Below, piece by piece: positions 1 to 6,712 of a DNA stretch of 16,292 nt; the stretch's first letter is position 1; each line of letters begins with the position of its first letter. The notes beneath the pieces are model-generated. The model saw only the letters and a list, made by a program, of their open reading frames with translations, made no database searches and was not told the DNA's origin. The translations under genes were made by a program, and so were the position numbers. Source of the stretch: Flavobacteriaceae bacterium (lineage in GTDB: Bacteria > Bacteroidota > Bacteroidia > Flavobacteriales > Flavobacteriaceae); contig JAURFJ010000021.1 in NCBI GenBank assembly GCA_030834365.1, positions 1 through 16,292 on the forward strand. The letters are read 5' to 3'.

Positions 1-458
1 ACAGTGGTAACCGCACCTGTGATTTCTCTTTTTGACTGCGTACCGTAACCTGTTACAATTACCTCATCAAGCGCCTGAGCGTCTTCTTGAAGAACTACAT
101 CAATTACAGAGTTGCTGCCAACAGTAACTTCTGTAGAAGTGAACCCGATGTAGCTAATCACAAGAACGGCGCCTGGCTGAACATTGAGTGCATAGTTTCC
201 ATCGAAATCAGTTTGAACCCCATTAGTGGTTCCTTTTTCAACGACATTGGCACCAGGAAGTGGCACTCCGTTCGAATCAGTAACTGTACCAGTGACAGTC
301 GTCTGATCCATGAAGCTCATGGCCTCCATTGATGGGGCCGCAGCAAATGCGAAAGACATCTGCGTTCCTAGACCCAACAAAAGCGTAAAGCATACCGACT
401 GAAATGCCGAGCGCAAATGCTTTCGTGTTTTCAAATTCAAATCGTGTTTAAGATTCAT
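1..458 (-). CDS. SusC/RagA-type TonB-dependent outer-membrane receptor, N-terminal part (truncated by window edge)
   Basis: This is the first 152 codons of an outer-membrane receptor that takes up glycans or other large nutrients using TonB energy; the plug and barrel lie beyond the left edge. After a basic N-terminus there is a hydrophobic signal segment (about residues 19-41). A carboxypeptidase-like regulatory beta-sandwich follows (about 53-123, with VTGTVTDSNGVPLPGANV and the typical FDGNYAL and ISYIGF strands). Next is the TonB-box stretch DEVIVTGYGTQ (131-141), the hallmark of SusC/RagA proteins. I chose the ATG at 456-458 because it precedes the signal peptide; no stop interrupts the frame to the edge. 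Family proteins are around 1000 residues long. A SusD partner would be expected downstream but is outside the window, so the substrate cannot be told. Confidence 0.93.
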   Translation of the reverse strand, partial: MNLKHDLNLKTRKHLRSAFQSVCFTLLLGLGTQMSFAFAAAPSMEAMSFMDQTTVTGTVTDSNGVPLPGANVVEKGTTNGVQTDFDGNYALNVQPGAVLVISYIGFTSTEVTVGSNSVIDVVLQEDAQALDEVIVTGYGTQSKREITGAVTT

Positions 459-782
459 AATTTTTGAGTTAATAGTTTAGTTGATTGTTTCAAAACCATA
501 CAAATTCCACTAAAAGGAAGAACCTATCTAAGCAGAATACATATGAATTTAACGTAATATTAATAAAAAACAATAAGTTCCAAAGGGCAGGGCAGAATTT
601 TTTTTCAGGATTTTACAAATCCACCCTGTTCTGTTTAATGAAGTGGTAATTTTGATAAACAATTAATACTGATTAACCAAATAATTAACGATAAGCCTAA
701 TTCCAAATGTTTTTAAACCTTAAAGGCTTTCAAAACGGAAAAATTAACCTGAGCCTTACCTTGAACATACGCTGGGCTAAGC
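459..782. other. AT-rich intergenic region upstream of the SusC-like gene
   Basis: This 324-base stretch lies between the stop of the DsrE-family gene and the start of the SusC-like gene, both read on the minus strand. It is very AT-rich with many A and T runs and presumably carries the receptor gene's promoter and leader. I see no convincing minus-strand TAnnTTTG element, no strong terminator hairpin, no RNA gene and no credible ORF. A plus-strand TAATTTTG at 647-654 matches the -7 consensus, but no gene lies downstream of it. Confidence 0.6.
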
Positions 783-1328
783 TCAAAACTTTAGCAATGC
801 ATAGCCGCGTAGCTGATATTCGGTAAGGGTCGTGAGGGCAGAGGTGGCTACTTCGATCCCATCAATTAATTGATCGTGGGTGATTTTTTGCTTGATAAGC
901 GATTGACCGCAGACCACTATTCTAACTCCGTTTCCCGACATCTCTTTAAAGAGTGGGGTATGCGGATTGTCAACCCCAAATCGCTCTTTGTAGACTGCAT
1001 CTGTAATTACAGACCAAACAGCGGCATTGTGAATAGCCACTACAACATGCAATCGCTCTTTAGGCACTCCGGCCATTATATGAAGATTCAGTAATCGCGC
1101 GACATTGTTGAGCGAAAAAAACACTTCAGATTTATCCTCTCCGCCCGTCATCACGTCAACGATGATTTTGTAGTCTAAATTAGGGTCGGGAGTTACGGAG
1201 GCATTGGGCACCGTAGACACAGTTCCGAAGGATTTAATTAGCGGGTTGACGGCCTGTTGTGCGCTTAAGCCAACAGAAGCAAAGGAGAAAAAAGCGAAAA
1301 GAAAACTTCTCATAAGGTTGACTTTCAT
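783..1328 (-). CDS. exported DsrE-family protein
   Basis: This 181-residue protein has an N-terminal signal peptide (about residues 6-23, ending near SAQ) followed by a DsrE/DsrF-like domain. Members of this alpha/beta fold take part in sulfur relay or bind small ligands; many stand-alone exported ones are uncharacterised. Family features are the first strand YKIIVDVMTGG (53-63), the LHVVVAIHNAA strand-loop (93-103) and VRIVVCGQSL (135-144), whose Cys140 sits at the usual DsrE cysteine position. The start could also be Met6 (1313), which would leave a more normal signal peptide. It lies 37 bases downstream of the PepSY-type membrane gene on the same strand, so the two are probably co-transcribed. 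The cysteine and the membrane partner hint at a periplasmic redox or sulfur role, but this is inference. Confidence 0.82.
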   Translation of the reverse strand: MKVNLMRSFLFAFFSFASVGLSAQQAVNPLIKSFGTVSTVPNASVTPDPNLDYKIIVDVMTGGEDKSEVFFSLNNVARLLNLHIMAGVPKERLHVVVAIHNAAVWSVITDAVYKERFGVDNPHTPLFKEMSGNGVRIVVCGQSLIKQKITHDQLIDGIEVATSALTTLTEYQLRGYALLKF

Positions 1329-1365
1329 AGGTTGTAAACTACTTAATCCCGAGTCAGCCTTTGAT

Positions 1366-1875
1366 CTAAACCAAGAGTAAGACGATGGTAAGGGCGGCTC
1401 CGGCTACAGCAAAGTACAATCCTTTTTTGTAAATCGGAGCTCCAATATTGAACATAAAGAAAGCCGATATCGCGAAGAACATCAGTGAAAGTCCGAAGAA
1501 AATGGCCAGCCAAAACAACGGATTAGTAGTGTTCATCAGATGCAACTTGTTCATTTTGGCAAGCAAGAGCGGGTAAGAAGTCTTCACGTAGCTCACTTTA
1601 CCGCTAGCGATCTCATAGGTACCATCGTCGTTGAAAAAAATCACTCCTTCTTCCGTTTTGTTCACCGTAAGCCTCATATTGAGGGCACCTGCCAACTCTT
1701 CTTCAGCCAGCCCTGCTTCGACCAACTGCTCTACGACTTCTTTCTTTTTGAAGGTATCGGTGTTGCGAAAGGTCAAAACGATTCCGCTAAAGGCGTACAC
1801 GGCCATAATTCCGGCTAAAAAGAATCCGAGGTAACGGTGAAATTCTCTGAATTTTTCTTGTGATTTTCTGCTCAT
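1366..1875 (-). CDS. PepSY-associated TM-helix family protein (short form)
   Basis: This 169-residue membrane protein opens with a basic segment and FHRYLGFFLAG (12-22), the start typical of PepSY-associated membrane proteins. I see transmembrane segments at about 16-35, 119-142 and 151-168. The periplasmic loop of about 80 residues (36-112) ends in KLHLMN (110-115), resembling the histidine-containing entry to the second helix in this family. Full-length relatives in iron-siderophore reduction are longer, with four helices; this one has three. His13 and His112 would be candidate heme or metal ligands, but that is inference. It is the first gene of a minus-strand pair with the DsrE-family gene and is divergent from the YhhN-family gene, with 128 bases between the two starts. 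Confidence 0.75.
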   Translation of the reverse strand: MSRKSQEKFREFHRYLGFFLAGIMAVYAFSGIVLTFRNTDTFKKKEVVEQLVEAGLAEEELAGALNMRLTVNKTEEGVIFFNDDGTYEIASGKVSYVKTSYPLLLAKMNKLHLMNTTNPLFWLAIFFGLSLMFFAISAFFMFNIGAPIYKKGLYFAVAGAALTIVLLLV

Positions 1876-2003
1876 TTTTTAAATTATTTAAACTGGTTCT
1901 AAATTAGAAATTCATTTTTTAAAACCTAGCTCAAAGGGCAAAAAATAGGCCACTTTTTTACCAAAGAAGTTAAGTTGCTGATAATTAAGCGTATATTCAA
2001 CTT

Positions 2004-2645
2004 ATGATGGCGCCAAAATCCCTCTATCTAACGCTCATCTTGGTCATCGGTATCTCGGCTATAGTGCTGCAAGAGCTTGACATGACTTTGTTTTACGGTA
2101 TTGCCAAGTCCCTGACCACCATTGCTATTATTTTTTTCGCCTCTGGCAATCGAAGCATGTCAAGACTGAGTGCACAAATGGTGACAGCTCTCATCTTTTG
2201 CCTGCTCGGCGACATTGCCCTCATTTGGGATCACCTCTTTTTGCTGGGCGTAGCATTTTTCTTAATCGCCCATCTACTATTTATTAGAGCACTTAGCAGT
2301 CGGTTTGGATTTCGTCTTGCTCCGGTTGCGTTGATTTTTGCGCTGGCGCTGATTCTGGGAATGAGCTTCTACCTCTGGAGCGGGCTAGATAACACCTTAA
2401 AAATAGCCATACCCATTTACGCCACAGTAATCGGTTTAATGGGCGCACAGGCCATCAGTATAGGGCTTAGAAGACGCAGCAGCATTCGTACACAAATAGC
2501 GCTAGGCGGAACACTATTCATTCTCTCTGATGCGCTTTTGGGTATAACCGCTTTTAAAGAACCTTTTGACTTTTCGGGGGTATTCATTCTATCGACCTAC
2601 TGGGCTGCACTGACCCTTCTAGCAAATGCCGGAAGAGAGTTTTAA
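2004..2645 (+). CDS. YhhN/TMEM86 family membrane protein (lysoplasmalogenase-like)
   Basis: This 213-residue integral membrane protein has about seven or eight hydrophobic helices. Family signatures are present: KSLTT (35-39), LLGDIALIW (67-75) with its buried aspartate, GVAFFLIAHLLFI (82-94) and GGTLFILSDALLG (168-180) with a second aspartate. Characterised members (animal TMEM86B, some bacterial YhhN proteins) hydrolyse the vinyl-ether bond of lysoplasmalogens; whether this one does is not shown by sequence. Two ATG codons in tandem (2004 and 2007) make the exact start ambiguous by one residue. It is a single gene, divergent from the PepSY-type gene, with no ribosome-binding site visible beyond an A/T-rich leader. 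Confidence 0.85.
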   Translation: MMAPKSLYLTLILVIGISAIVLQELDMTLFYGIAKSLTTIAIIFFASGNRSMSRLSAQMVTALIFCLLGDIALIWDHLFLLGVAFFLIAHLLFIRALSSRFGFRLAPVALIFALALILGMSFYLWSGLDNTLKIAIPIYATVIGLMGAQAISIGLRRRSSIRTQIALGGTLFILSDALLGITAFKEPFDFSGVFILSTYWAALTLLANAGREF

Positions 2646-2776
2646 AATAGGTTACGCCCCCGACAAAATCTGCACTTCGCTATCAGTGAGCTGGTTACAT
2701 TTTTTTATTTGCAAAAAAAAGTGTTAATTGCCTGTCCGTTAAAAAATTGAGCGCGGTGATTCTAACCAAAAAAAGA

Positions 2777-2914
2777 ATGAAAGTGGCCCAAATGATTGAG
2801 CAGCAAACCCTTGCTGTACATTCGCTTTTTTACCAGGGTAAGCGCTATTCAAAAGAAGAGTTAGAAGAAATCTTGGCGGCGTATTATAAGCGCATAAACA
2901 AGGCCCGGGCGTAA
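2777..2914 (+). CDS. small hypothetical protein, 45 aa
   Basis: A 45-codon ORF fills most of the gap between the YhhN-family gene and the convergent YitT-family gene. The product starts MKVAQMIEQQ and has a highly charged C-terminal half with an amphipathic-helix look (about residues 24-44, rich in Lys, Glu, Tyr, ending NKARA). There is no signal peptide and no membrane segment. A GTG at 2756 could extend it by seven residues. I see no clear ribosome-binding site and only a weak promoter candidate (TACATTTT at 2696-2703). The composition is protein-like rather than random, but I do not recognise the family, so the call rests on position and composition. Confidence 0.45.
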   Translation: MKVAQMIEQQTLAVHSLFYQGKRYSKEELEEILAAYYKRINKARA

Positions 2915-2924
2915 CCCAAGCAAC

Positions 2925-3818
2925 TTAGTGAAGCGGACGTTTTTTGATCATTCCGCCTTTCGTGTCACGTATAGGGTATTGAATGACGAATGCGGTGGGA
3001 TCGATCTTTTCTACTTCGAGCACCAATTTGCTTACTTCTAAACGTGTAACCACACAGAATAGGACATCACGATCGGGCAAACTTTGACCTTTTTTACCGT
3101 ATCCGCCATCTGAGCGAAACGAAGTAACCCCTCGTCCCATTTCGTGCATGATCTGATTTTTAATTTCTGCTGAATCAGGCGAAACAATCATTACTCCAAT
3201 ATATTCTTCAATTCCGTTAATGATAAAATCAACCGTTCTAGAGGCGACTATGTAGGTCAAAATTGAATACATCGCAATCTCGAGTCCGAGCACTAGGGCG
3301 CTCACTGAGAAGAGTACGACATTGAAGATGGCAATGAGATCGCCTACCGTAAAACTGGTTCGTCGACTGATAGAGAGCGCAAGAACTTCGGTTCCATCGA
3401 TAACCGCTCCGCCACGAATAGCGAGACCAATACCTGTTCCTAGAAAAAATCCACCGAATACAGCTATAAGCAACTTGTCTTCGGTGATGACTGGGAGTTC
3501 TATGAAATGGACCAGCGCAGCCAGGGCCAAGATTGCTAGGCTACTTTTTACAGCAAAAGCTATTGATATCTGGCGGGCACCAATGATAATAAAAGGAGCA
3601 TTAACCAGTAAAATGAGTAGCGATAGATTTATACCGGTAAGAAATTGGGTGAGCAGCGAGACGCCCATGGCGCCTCCATCTAGAAACTGATTCGGAAGCA
3701 GCAAACCCTTAAGGCCTATACTGGCAGAGATCACGCCGAGTATCAAAAAAACAGCCTCCTTAATACGCACCCTAAGCAGAAGGGTATTGATCGTTTTCGA
3801 AGTTTTTTTTAGTACCAT
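2925..3818 (-). CDS. YitT family membrane protein (DUF161 + DUF2179)
   Basis: This 297-residue protein has the two-part architecture of the YitT family. Residues 20-200 hold about five to six transmembrane helices with the repeated glycine-rich motifs NQFLDGGAMG (43-52) and IRGGAVIDGTE (134-144). Residues 205-290 form the cytosolic DUF2179 domain, with GRGVTSFRSDGGYGKKG (228-244), DVLFCVVTRLE (251-261) and DPTAFV (273-278). Length is normal for the family. The biochemical role is not established; members are annotated as uncharacterised membrane proteins, possibly transporters with a ligand-sensing tail. The gene is monocistronic, convergent with the 45-residue ORF and divergent from the SemiSWEET gene. 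Confidence 0.9.
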   Translation of the reverse strand: MVLKKTSKTINTLLLRVRIKEAVFLILGVISASIGLKGLLLPNQFLDGGAMGVSLLTQFLTGINLSLLILLVNAPFIIIGARQISIAFAVKSSLAILALAALVHFIELPVITEDKLLIAVFGGFFLGTGIGLAIRGGAVIDGTEVLALSISRRTSFTVGDLIAIFNVVLFSVSALVLGLEIAMYSILTYIVASRTVDFIINGIEEYIGVMIVSPDSAEIKNQIMHEMGRGVTSFRSDGGYGKKGQSLPDRDVLFCVVTRLEVSKLVLEVEKIDPTAFVIQYPIRDTKGGMIKKRPLH

Positions 3819-3881
3819 GCTGATGCTTAAAACCTTTTCTAAAGGTACGCAAGCCCTGCATTTTCAGTACGATTTTTCAGC

Positions 3882-3889
3882 TATATTTG
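3882..3889 (+). promoter_or_regulatory. candidate Bacteroidota -7 promoter element for the SemiSWEET gene
   Basis: TATATTTG fits the phylum's -7 consensus TAnnTTTG and is followed by C, as is common. Transcription would begin about seven bases further on, some 40 bases ahead of the SemiSWEET ATG at 3937. No good TTTG appears at -33, so this is a plausible but single-element call. Confidence 0.45.
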
Positions 3890-3936
3890 CCGCATGCGAG
3901 GGAGCATAGCCAGCCCTACACCTAACTCATTGCGTT

Positions 3937-4221
3937 ATGGAGCACTTTAATTTTGGTACGTTTGCTGCCATTCTCACCACAACAGCTTTTCTTCCTCAGG
4001 CCTTCAAGGTGATACGCACCAAAGACACCAAGAGTCTAAGCCTCACAATGTATTTGTTTATGCTTAGCGGAATGGTACTTTGGACATTGCACGGATTCAA
4101 CTTGAACGACAAGGCGATTATTTATTCCAATATCATCACCTCAGCCGTAAATGCAGTCATACTGAGCCTAAAGATTTCTGACCTCTTGAAAGAGAAAGAG
4201 GCAAAGAAAAAGTCGTCCTAA
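3937..4221 (+). CDS. SemiSWEET family sugar transporter
   Basis: This 94-residue protein is one three-helix bundle of the SWEET/PQ-loop fold, and two copies should dimerise into a passive sugar transporter in the inner membrane. Helices lie at about 6-24, 36-54 and 61-80. The PQ motif is Pro20-Gln21 in TTTAFLPQAFKVIRTKD, followed by the characteristic KDTKSLSLTMY loop (29-39). Trp49 and Asn72 fall where SemiSWEETs line the sugar pocket. The lysine-rich C-terminal tail (84-94) is cytosolic. Length matches typical bacterial SemiSWEETs. It is transcribed alone. A short out-of-frame ORF (3894-3950, 18 codons) overlaps its start codon and could affect translation if the transcript begins upstream of it. 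Confidence 0.92.
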   Translation: MEHFNFGTFAAILTTTAFLPQAFKVIRTKDTKSLSLTMYLFMLSGMVLWTLHGFNLNDKAIIYSNIITSAVNAVILSLKISDLLKEKEAKKKSS

Positions 4222-4343
4222 GCCTTTCTACGCATCACCTTAGCGGCGATCAATAGCAATAGAGAAGTGGGGTTATTCGAAAGTTTGGCGCGTGTGTCAC
4301 GAGCTAAAAGTGAAGAACGGTTTTCGTGAATTTTGATGGTCAT
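4218..4343 (-). CDS. small hypothetical protein, 41 aa, with its own promoter
   Basis: A 41-codon ORF lies in the otherwise empty 191-base gap between the SemiSWEET gene and the omega-amidase gene. The product begins MTIKIHENRSSLLARD, then has a basic/polar stretch, a short hydrophobic run TSLLLLIAA (26-34) and a basic end KVMRRKA. The hydrophobic run is too short for a certain membrane helix but could be membrane-associated. A well-placed Bacteroidota promoter lies upstream (see 4374-4406), with its predicted start about 20 bases before the ATG. The last four bases overlap the convergent SemiSWEET stop. I do not recognise a family. The alternative is that the promoter drives a small non-coding RNA and the frame is incidental. 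Confidence 0.45.
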   Translation of the reverse strand: MTIKIHENRSSLLARDTRAKLSNNPTSLLLLIAAKVMRRKA

Positions 4344-4373
4344 TTTTTGATGGATATAACTGATTTCGGGGTG

Positions 4374-4406
4374 CAAAATTACTGCTAAAAACGATATCCA
4401 AACAAA
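4374..4406 (-). promoter_or_regulatory. candidate Bacteroidota promoter (-33 TTTG, -7 TAnnTTTG) for the 41-aa ORF
   Basis: Read on the minus strand, TAATTTTG (4381 down to 4374), followed by C, is a perfect TAnnTTTG element. Two overlapping options for the -33 TTTG are present, at 4406-4403 (21-base spacer) and 4402-4399 (17-base spacer); the phylum's usual spacing is close to 19-20. Transcription would start near 4367, and the next ORF is the 41-residue one beginning at 4343. It sits just beyond the stop codon of the omega-amidase gene. Confidence 0.5.
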
Positions 4407-4412
4407 AAATCG

Positions 4413-5183
4413 TTAAAATTTTAGCGTAAAGTCATCTCGATCAGAGAGATAAGGTAGCGATTCACGCAGTTTCTGCACCTTAGACAGCCCCAATACCACT
4501 GACAAGGCCTCTTCTTCTTGACTAAAGCAAAGCTGCTTTCCAAACCCGTCGTAGACTGCAGAATGCCCTGGGTAACTATTGCTGTTGGGGTCGAGTCCGA
4601 CCCTATTTACCCCAAGTGAAAAACACTGATTTTCTATAGCCCTGGCTACCAGCAGGGTATCCCATGCATTGATACGCGGGGCAGGCCAGTTAGCCACGCA
4701 CAAGAGCAGATCGTATGGGAGTTCTAGTCGACACCAAACCGGAAATCTCAGGTCGTAACAAATGATGGGTCTGATTCGAAAACCGTTCACCTCAAAGGTC
4801 AGTGAGTGAACTCCTGCCTTGTAGCGGTGGTGCTCTCCAGCGAGTGCAAACAGGTGTTTTTTGTCGTATACGGCTATTATTTCTGAAGCATTAATCGCGT
4901 AAAATCGGTTGCAGTAATCACCCGAATCTTCTACCGCAAGGCTACCGCATACCACAGCCCCTGTTTTCTTAGCTAATTCGTGCATAAAGTCTAATGCCTC
5001 TTTTTGAGCAAGAGCGCTCTGTTCGGGGTCCATAATAAAACCCGTAGCAAACATCTCGGGAAGCACCACCAGGTCTGATTGATCAATAGTACGGGCCATC
5101 TGCTCTATTTTCAGAAAGTTGGCCTTGGGATCTTTCCACTGCAGGTCACACTGCAGCAAGCTGATTCGCAATTGATTCTTCAT
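4413..5183 (-). CDS. omega-amidase / carbon-nitrogen hydrolase (YafV-type, nitrilase superfamily)
   Basis: From the ATG at 5181-5183 the protein is 256 residues, the length of E. coli YafV, an omega-amidase that hydrolyses alpha-keto amides made by glutamine or methionine transaminases. The catalytic set of the superfamily is visible: Glu43 in VVLPEMFATGF, Lys108 in YDKKHLF, the second glutamate Glu117 in AGEHHRY, and nucleophile Cys142 in IICYDLRFPVW. The reading frame is open to an ATG at 5240, which would add 19 residues. I prefer 5183 because MKNQLRISLLQCDLQW is the normal family N-terminus and the extension would run over the divergent gene's promoter. It is cytosolic and divergent from the ABC exporter pair. 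Specificity for omega-amides is inferred from the YafV-like ICYDLRFPVW motif. Confidence 0.88.
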   Translation of the reverse strand: MKNQLRISLLQCDLQWKDPKANFLKIEQMARTIDQSDLVVLPEMFATGFIMDPEQSALAQKEALDFMHELAKKTGAVVCGSLAVEDSGDYCNRFYAINASEIIAVYDKKHLFALAGEHHRYKAGVHSLTFEVNGFRIRPIICYDLRFPVWCRLELPYDLLLCVANWPAPRINAWDTLLVARAIENQCFSLGVNRVGLDPNSNSYPGHSAVYDGFGKQLCFSQEEEALSVVLGLSKVQKLRESLPYLSDRDDFTLKF

Positions 5184-5216
5184 GGCATTGAGTGCTTTTT
5201 TAGGCAATGTAACTAT

Positions 5217-5224
5217 TATCTTTG
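5217..5224 (+). promoter_or_regulatory. candidate Bacteroidota -7 promoter element for the ABC permease/ATPase operon
   Basis: TATCTTTG matches TAnnTTTG and lies 21 bases before the ATG at 5246, which would give a leader of roughly 15 bases. No well-spaced -33 TTTG is seen. It also argues for the shorter start (5183) of the divergent omega-amidase gene, because the longer one would place coding sequence across this site. Confidence 0.45.
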
Positions 5225-5245
5225 GCCCTTTCATAGTCATTTTTC

Positions 5246-6712
5246 ATGCTGACCACCTTATTTCGACTTGAGCTCAAAAGCGCCTTTAGGTCTCCCACCT
5301 GGAAGCAGAACCTGTGGATGCGCATCTTGATAGTTTTCGCTATTCTCTATTTTGCACTCATCTTTTTAAGCTTAGGCATTGGAGCCTACTATATCATTAA
5401 AAAATTAGAACTCGGCGATCCGTTCGAGGTCATTAATCGTTACGTGCTCTACTACTTAGGGTTTGATATCGTCTTTAGGTACATGCTTCAACCCATGCCG
5501 GTGGCCAATGTGCAGCCTATGCTCTACCAGCCCATCTCCAAAAAAACCATAGTGCACTTCTCTCTGCTAAAGACCCTGTATTCGTTTTTTAACTGGAGTC
5601 ACCTCTTATTGCTGATCCCACTCTCTGTGGTGCTGATAGTTGAGGGTTCAGATTCACTTCAGACAGCCGTTTGGGCAGTTGCAATCTACCTGCTTCTGTT
5701 AGCCAATAATTACCTCAATATACTAGTCAATCAAAAGACCGTATTTTTAGTTGCGGTTGCAACCCTTGTTCTGGGGGCTGCTGCGCTTCAGTATTTCGAC
5801 TATTTTGACCTTAGTATATACACCCAGCCCCTGTTTTTGGCGCTCTACAATCAGCCAACTCTTGCACTACTTGTGTTCGGCGTTGCGGTTTTGAGCTACT
5901 TCACCAGCTTCTCCCACTTCATGGGCCAAATGTATTTAGACACCGGTCTAGCAAAGAAGGCCGAGAAAACTATCGCCATTCAGGGCAAGTACTTCGAGCG
6001 TTTCGGAAAAGGAGGGCTCATTTTAAAGAACGATGTGGCGCTAATCATTCGCAACAAAAGAGCGCGTATGGCTGTTTTCGCCGGATTTTTCTTCATCTTC
6101 TACGGGCTACTCTTCTTTACGGGGGCCATAGAGGCCTACGATGGCGTCTACTGGCGCGTTTTTGCTGGTATTTTTGTGACGGGCGGATTCCTCTTTAGCT
6201 TTGGTCAGTATGTTCCCAGCTGGGACAGCTCGTACTACTCCTTGTTGATGACCCAGAACATCACCTATATGGAGTACCTGAGGTCAAAGTACACCCTCAT
6301 ACAAGTTTTTACAGCAGTTACCACCCTGCTTTCAACCTGGTACATCGTATTCGGCTGGGACGTCTTTAGCTACGTGCTCATCGGTGCTCTATACAACATG
6401 AGTGTAAATGCCGCGATTGTTTTGTGGGGTGGAGCCTATGTGCGCAGTAAAGTCGATTTGACCTCTAGCAAGAAGGCCTTTGGAGACAAAAACGCCTTCA
6501 ATTATAAAAGTTTATTACTCACTTTACCAAAAATTGCCCTTCCTGTAGGTCTATTTGCCCTGGTCGATACCTATCTCGGTACCACAGCAGCCAAATTGAG
6601 TATTGTCGCGATCTCTTTAGTCGGATTTTCGCTAAGACATTGGATTTTTGGTAAGGTAATTGCCATTTATAAAAAGGAGAAATACCAAACGCTTAAAGCC
6701 TATCGCTCATGA
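5246..6712 (+). CDS. DUF5687 family ABC transporter permease
   Basis: This 488-residue membrane protein has about eleven hydrophobic segments (roughly 27-50, 118-134, 141-160, 165-181, 204-222, 274-294, 303-322, 350-369, 371-396, 426-444, 450-470). The N-terminal cytosolic lead-in FRLELKSAFRSPTWKQNLW (6-24) is typical of DUF5687 proteins, which accompany ABC ATPases in Bacteroidota and resemble ABC-2 export permeases. A cytosolic loop (about 230-272) separates the two halves. The stop overlaps the start of the ATPase gene as ATGA, so the two are translationally coupled and very probably form one exporter. Substrate unknown. Confidence 0.87.
   Translation: MLTTLFRLELKSAFRSPTWKQNLWMRILIVFAILYFALIFLSLGIGAYYIIKKLELGDPFEVINRYVLYYLGFDIVFRYMLQPMPVANVQPMLYQPISKKTIVHFSLLKTLYSFFNWSHLLLLIPLSVVLIVEGSDSLQTAVWAVAIYLLLLANNYLNILVNQKTVFLVAVATLVLGAAALQYFDYFDLSIYTQPLFLALYNQPTLALLVFGVAVLSYFTSFSHFMGQMYLDTGLAKKAEKTIAIQGKYFERFGKGGLILKNDVALIIRNKRARMAVFAGFFFIFYGLLFFTGAIEAYDGVYWRVFAGIFVTGGFLFSFGQYVPSWDSSYYSLLMTQNITYMEYLRSKYTLIQVFTAVTTLLSTWYIVFGWDVFSYVLIGALYNMSVNAAIVLWGGAYVRSKVDLTSSKKAFGDKNAFNYKSLLLTLPKIALPVGLFALVDTYLGTTAAKLSIVAISLVGFSLRHWIFGKVIAIYKKEKYQTLKAYRS

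Noticed and set aside
87..332. Plus-strand ORF of 81 codons
   Set aside because: It is the shadow of the SusC-like receptor on the opposite strand, whose domain and TonB-box motifs are unambiguous.
647..654. Plus-strand TAATTTTG matching the -7 promoter consensus
   Set aside because: No -33 partner and no credible gene downstream on that strand; a chance match is likely in such AT-rich sequence.
707..826. Plus-strand ORF of about 39 codons running into the DsrE-family gene
   Set aside because: Its second half is antisense to a confident gene and the product has no recognisable features.
5184..5240. 19-residue N-terminal extension of the omega-amidase
   Set aside because: The residues do not fit the family N-terminus, and the extension would cover the divergent promoter element at 5217-5224.
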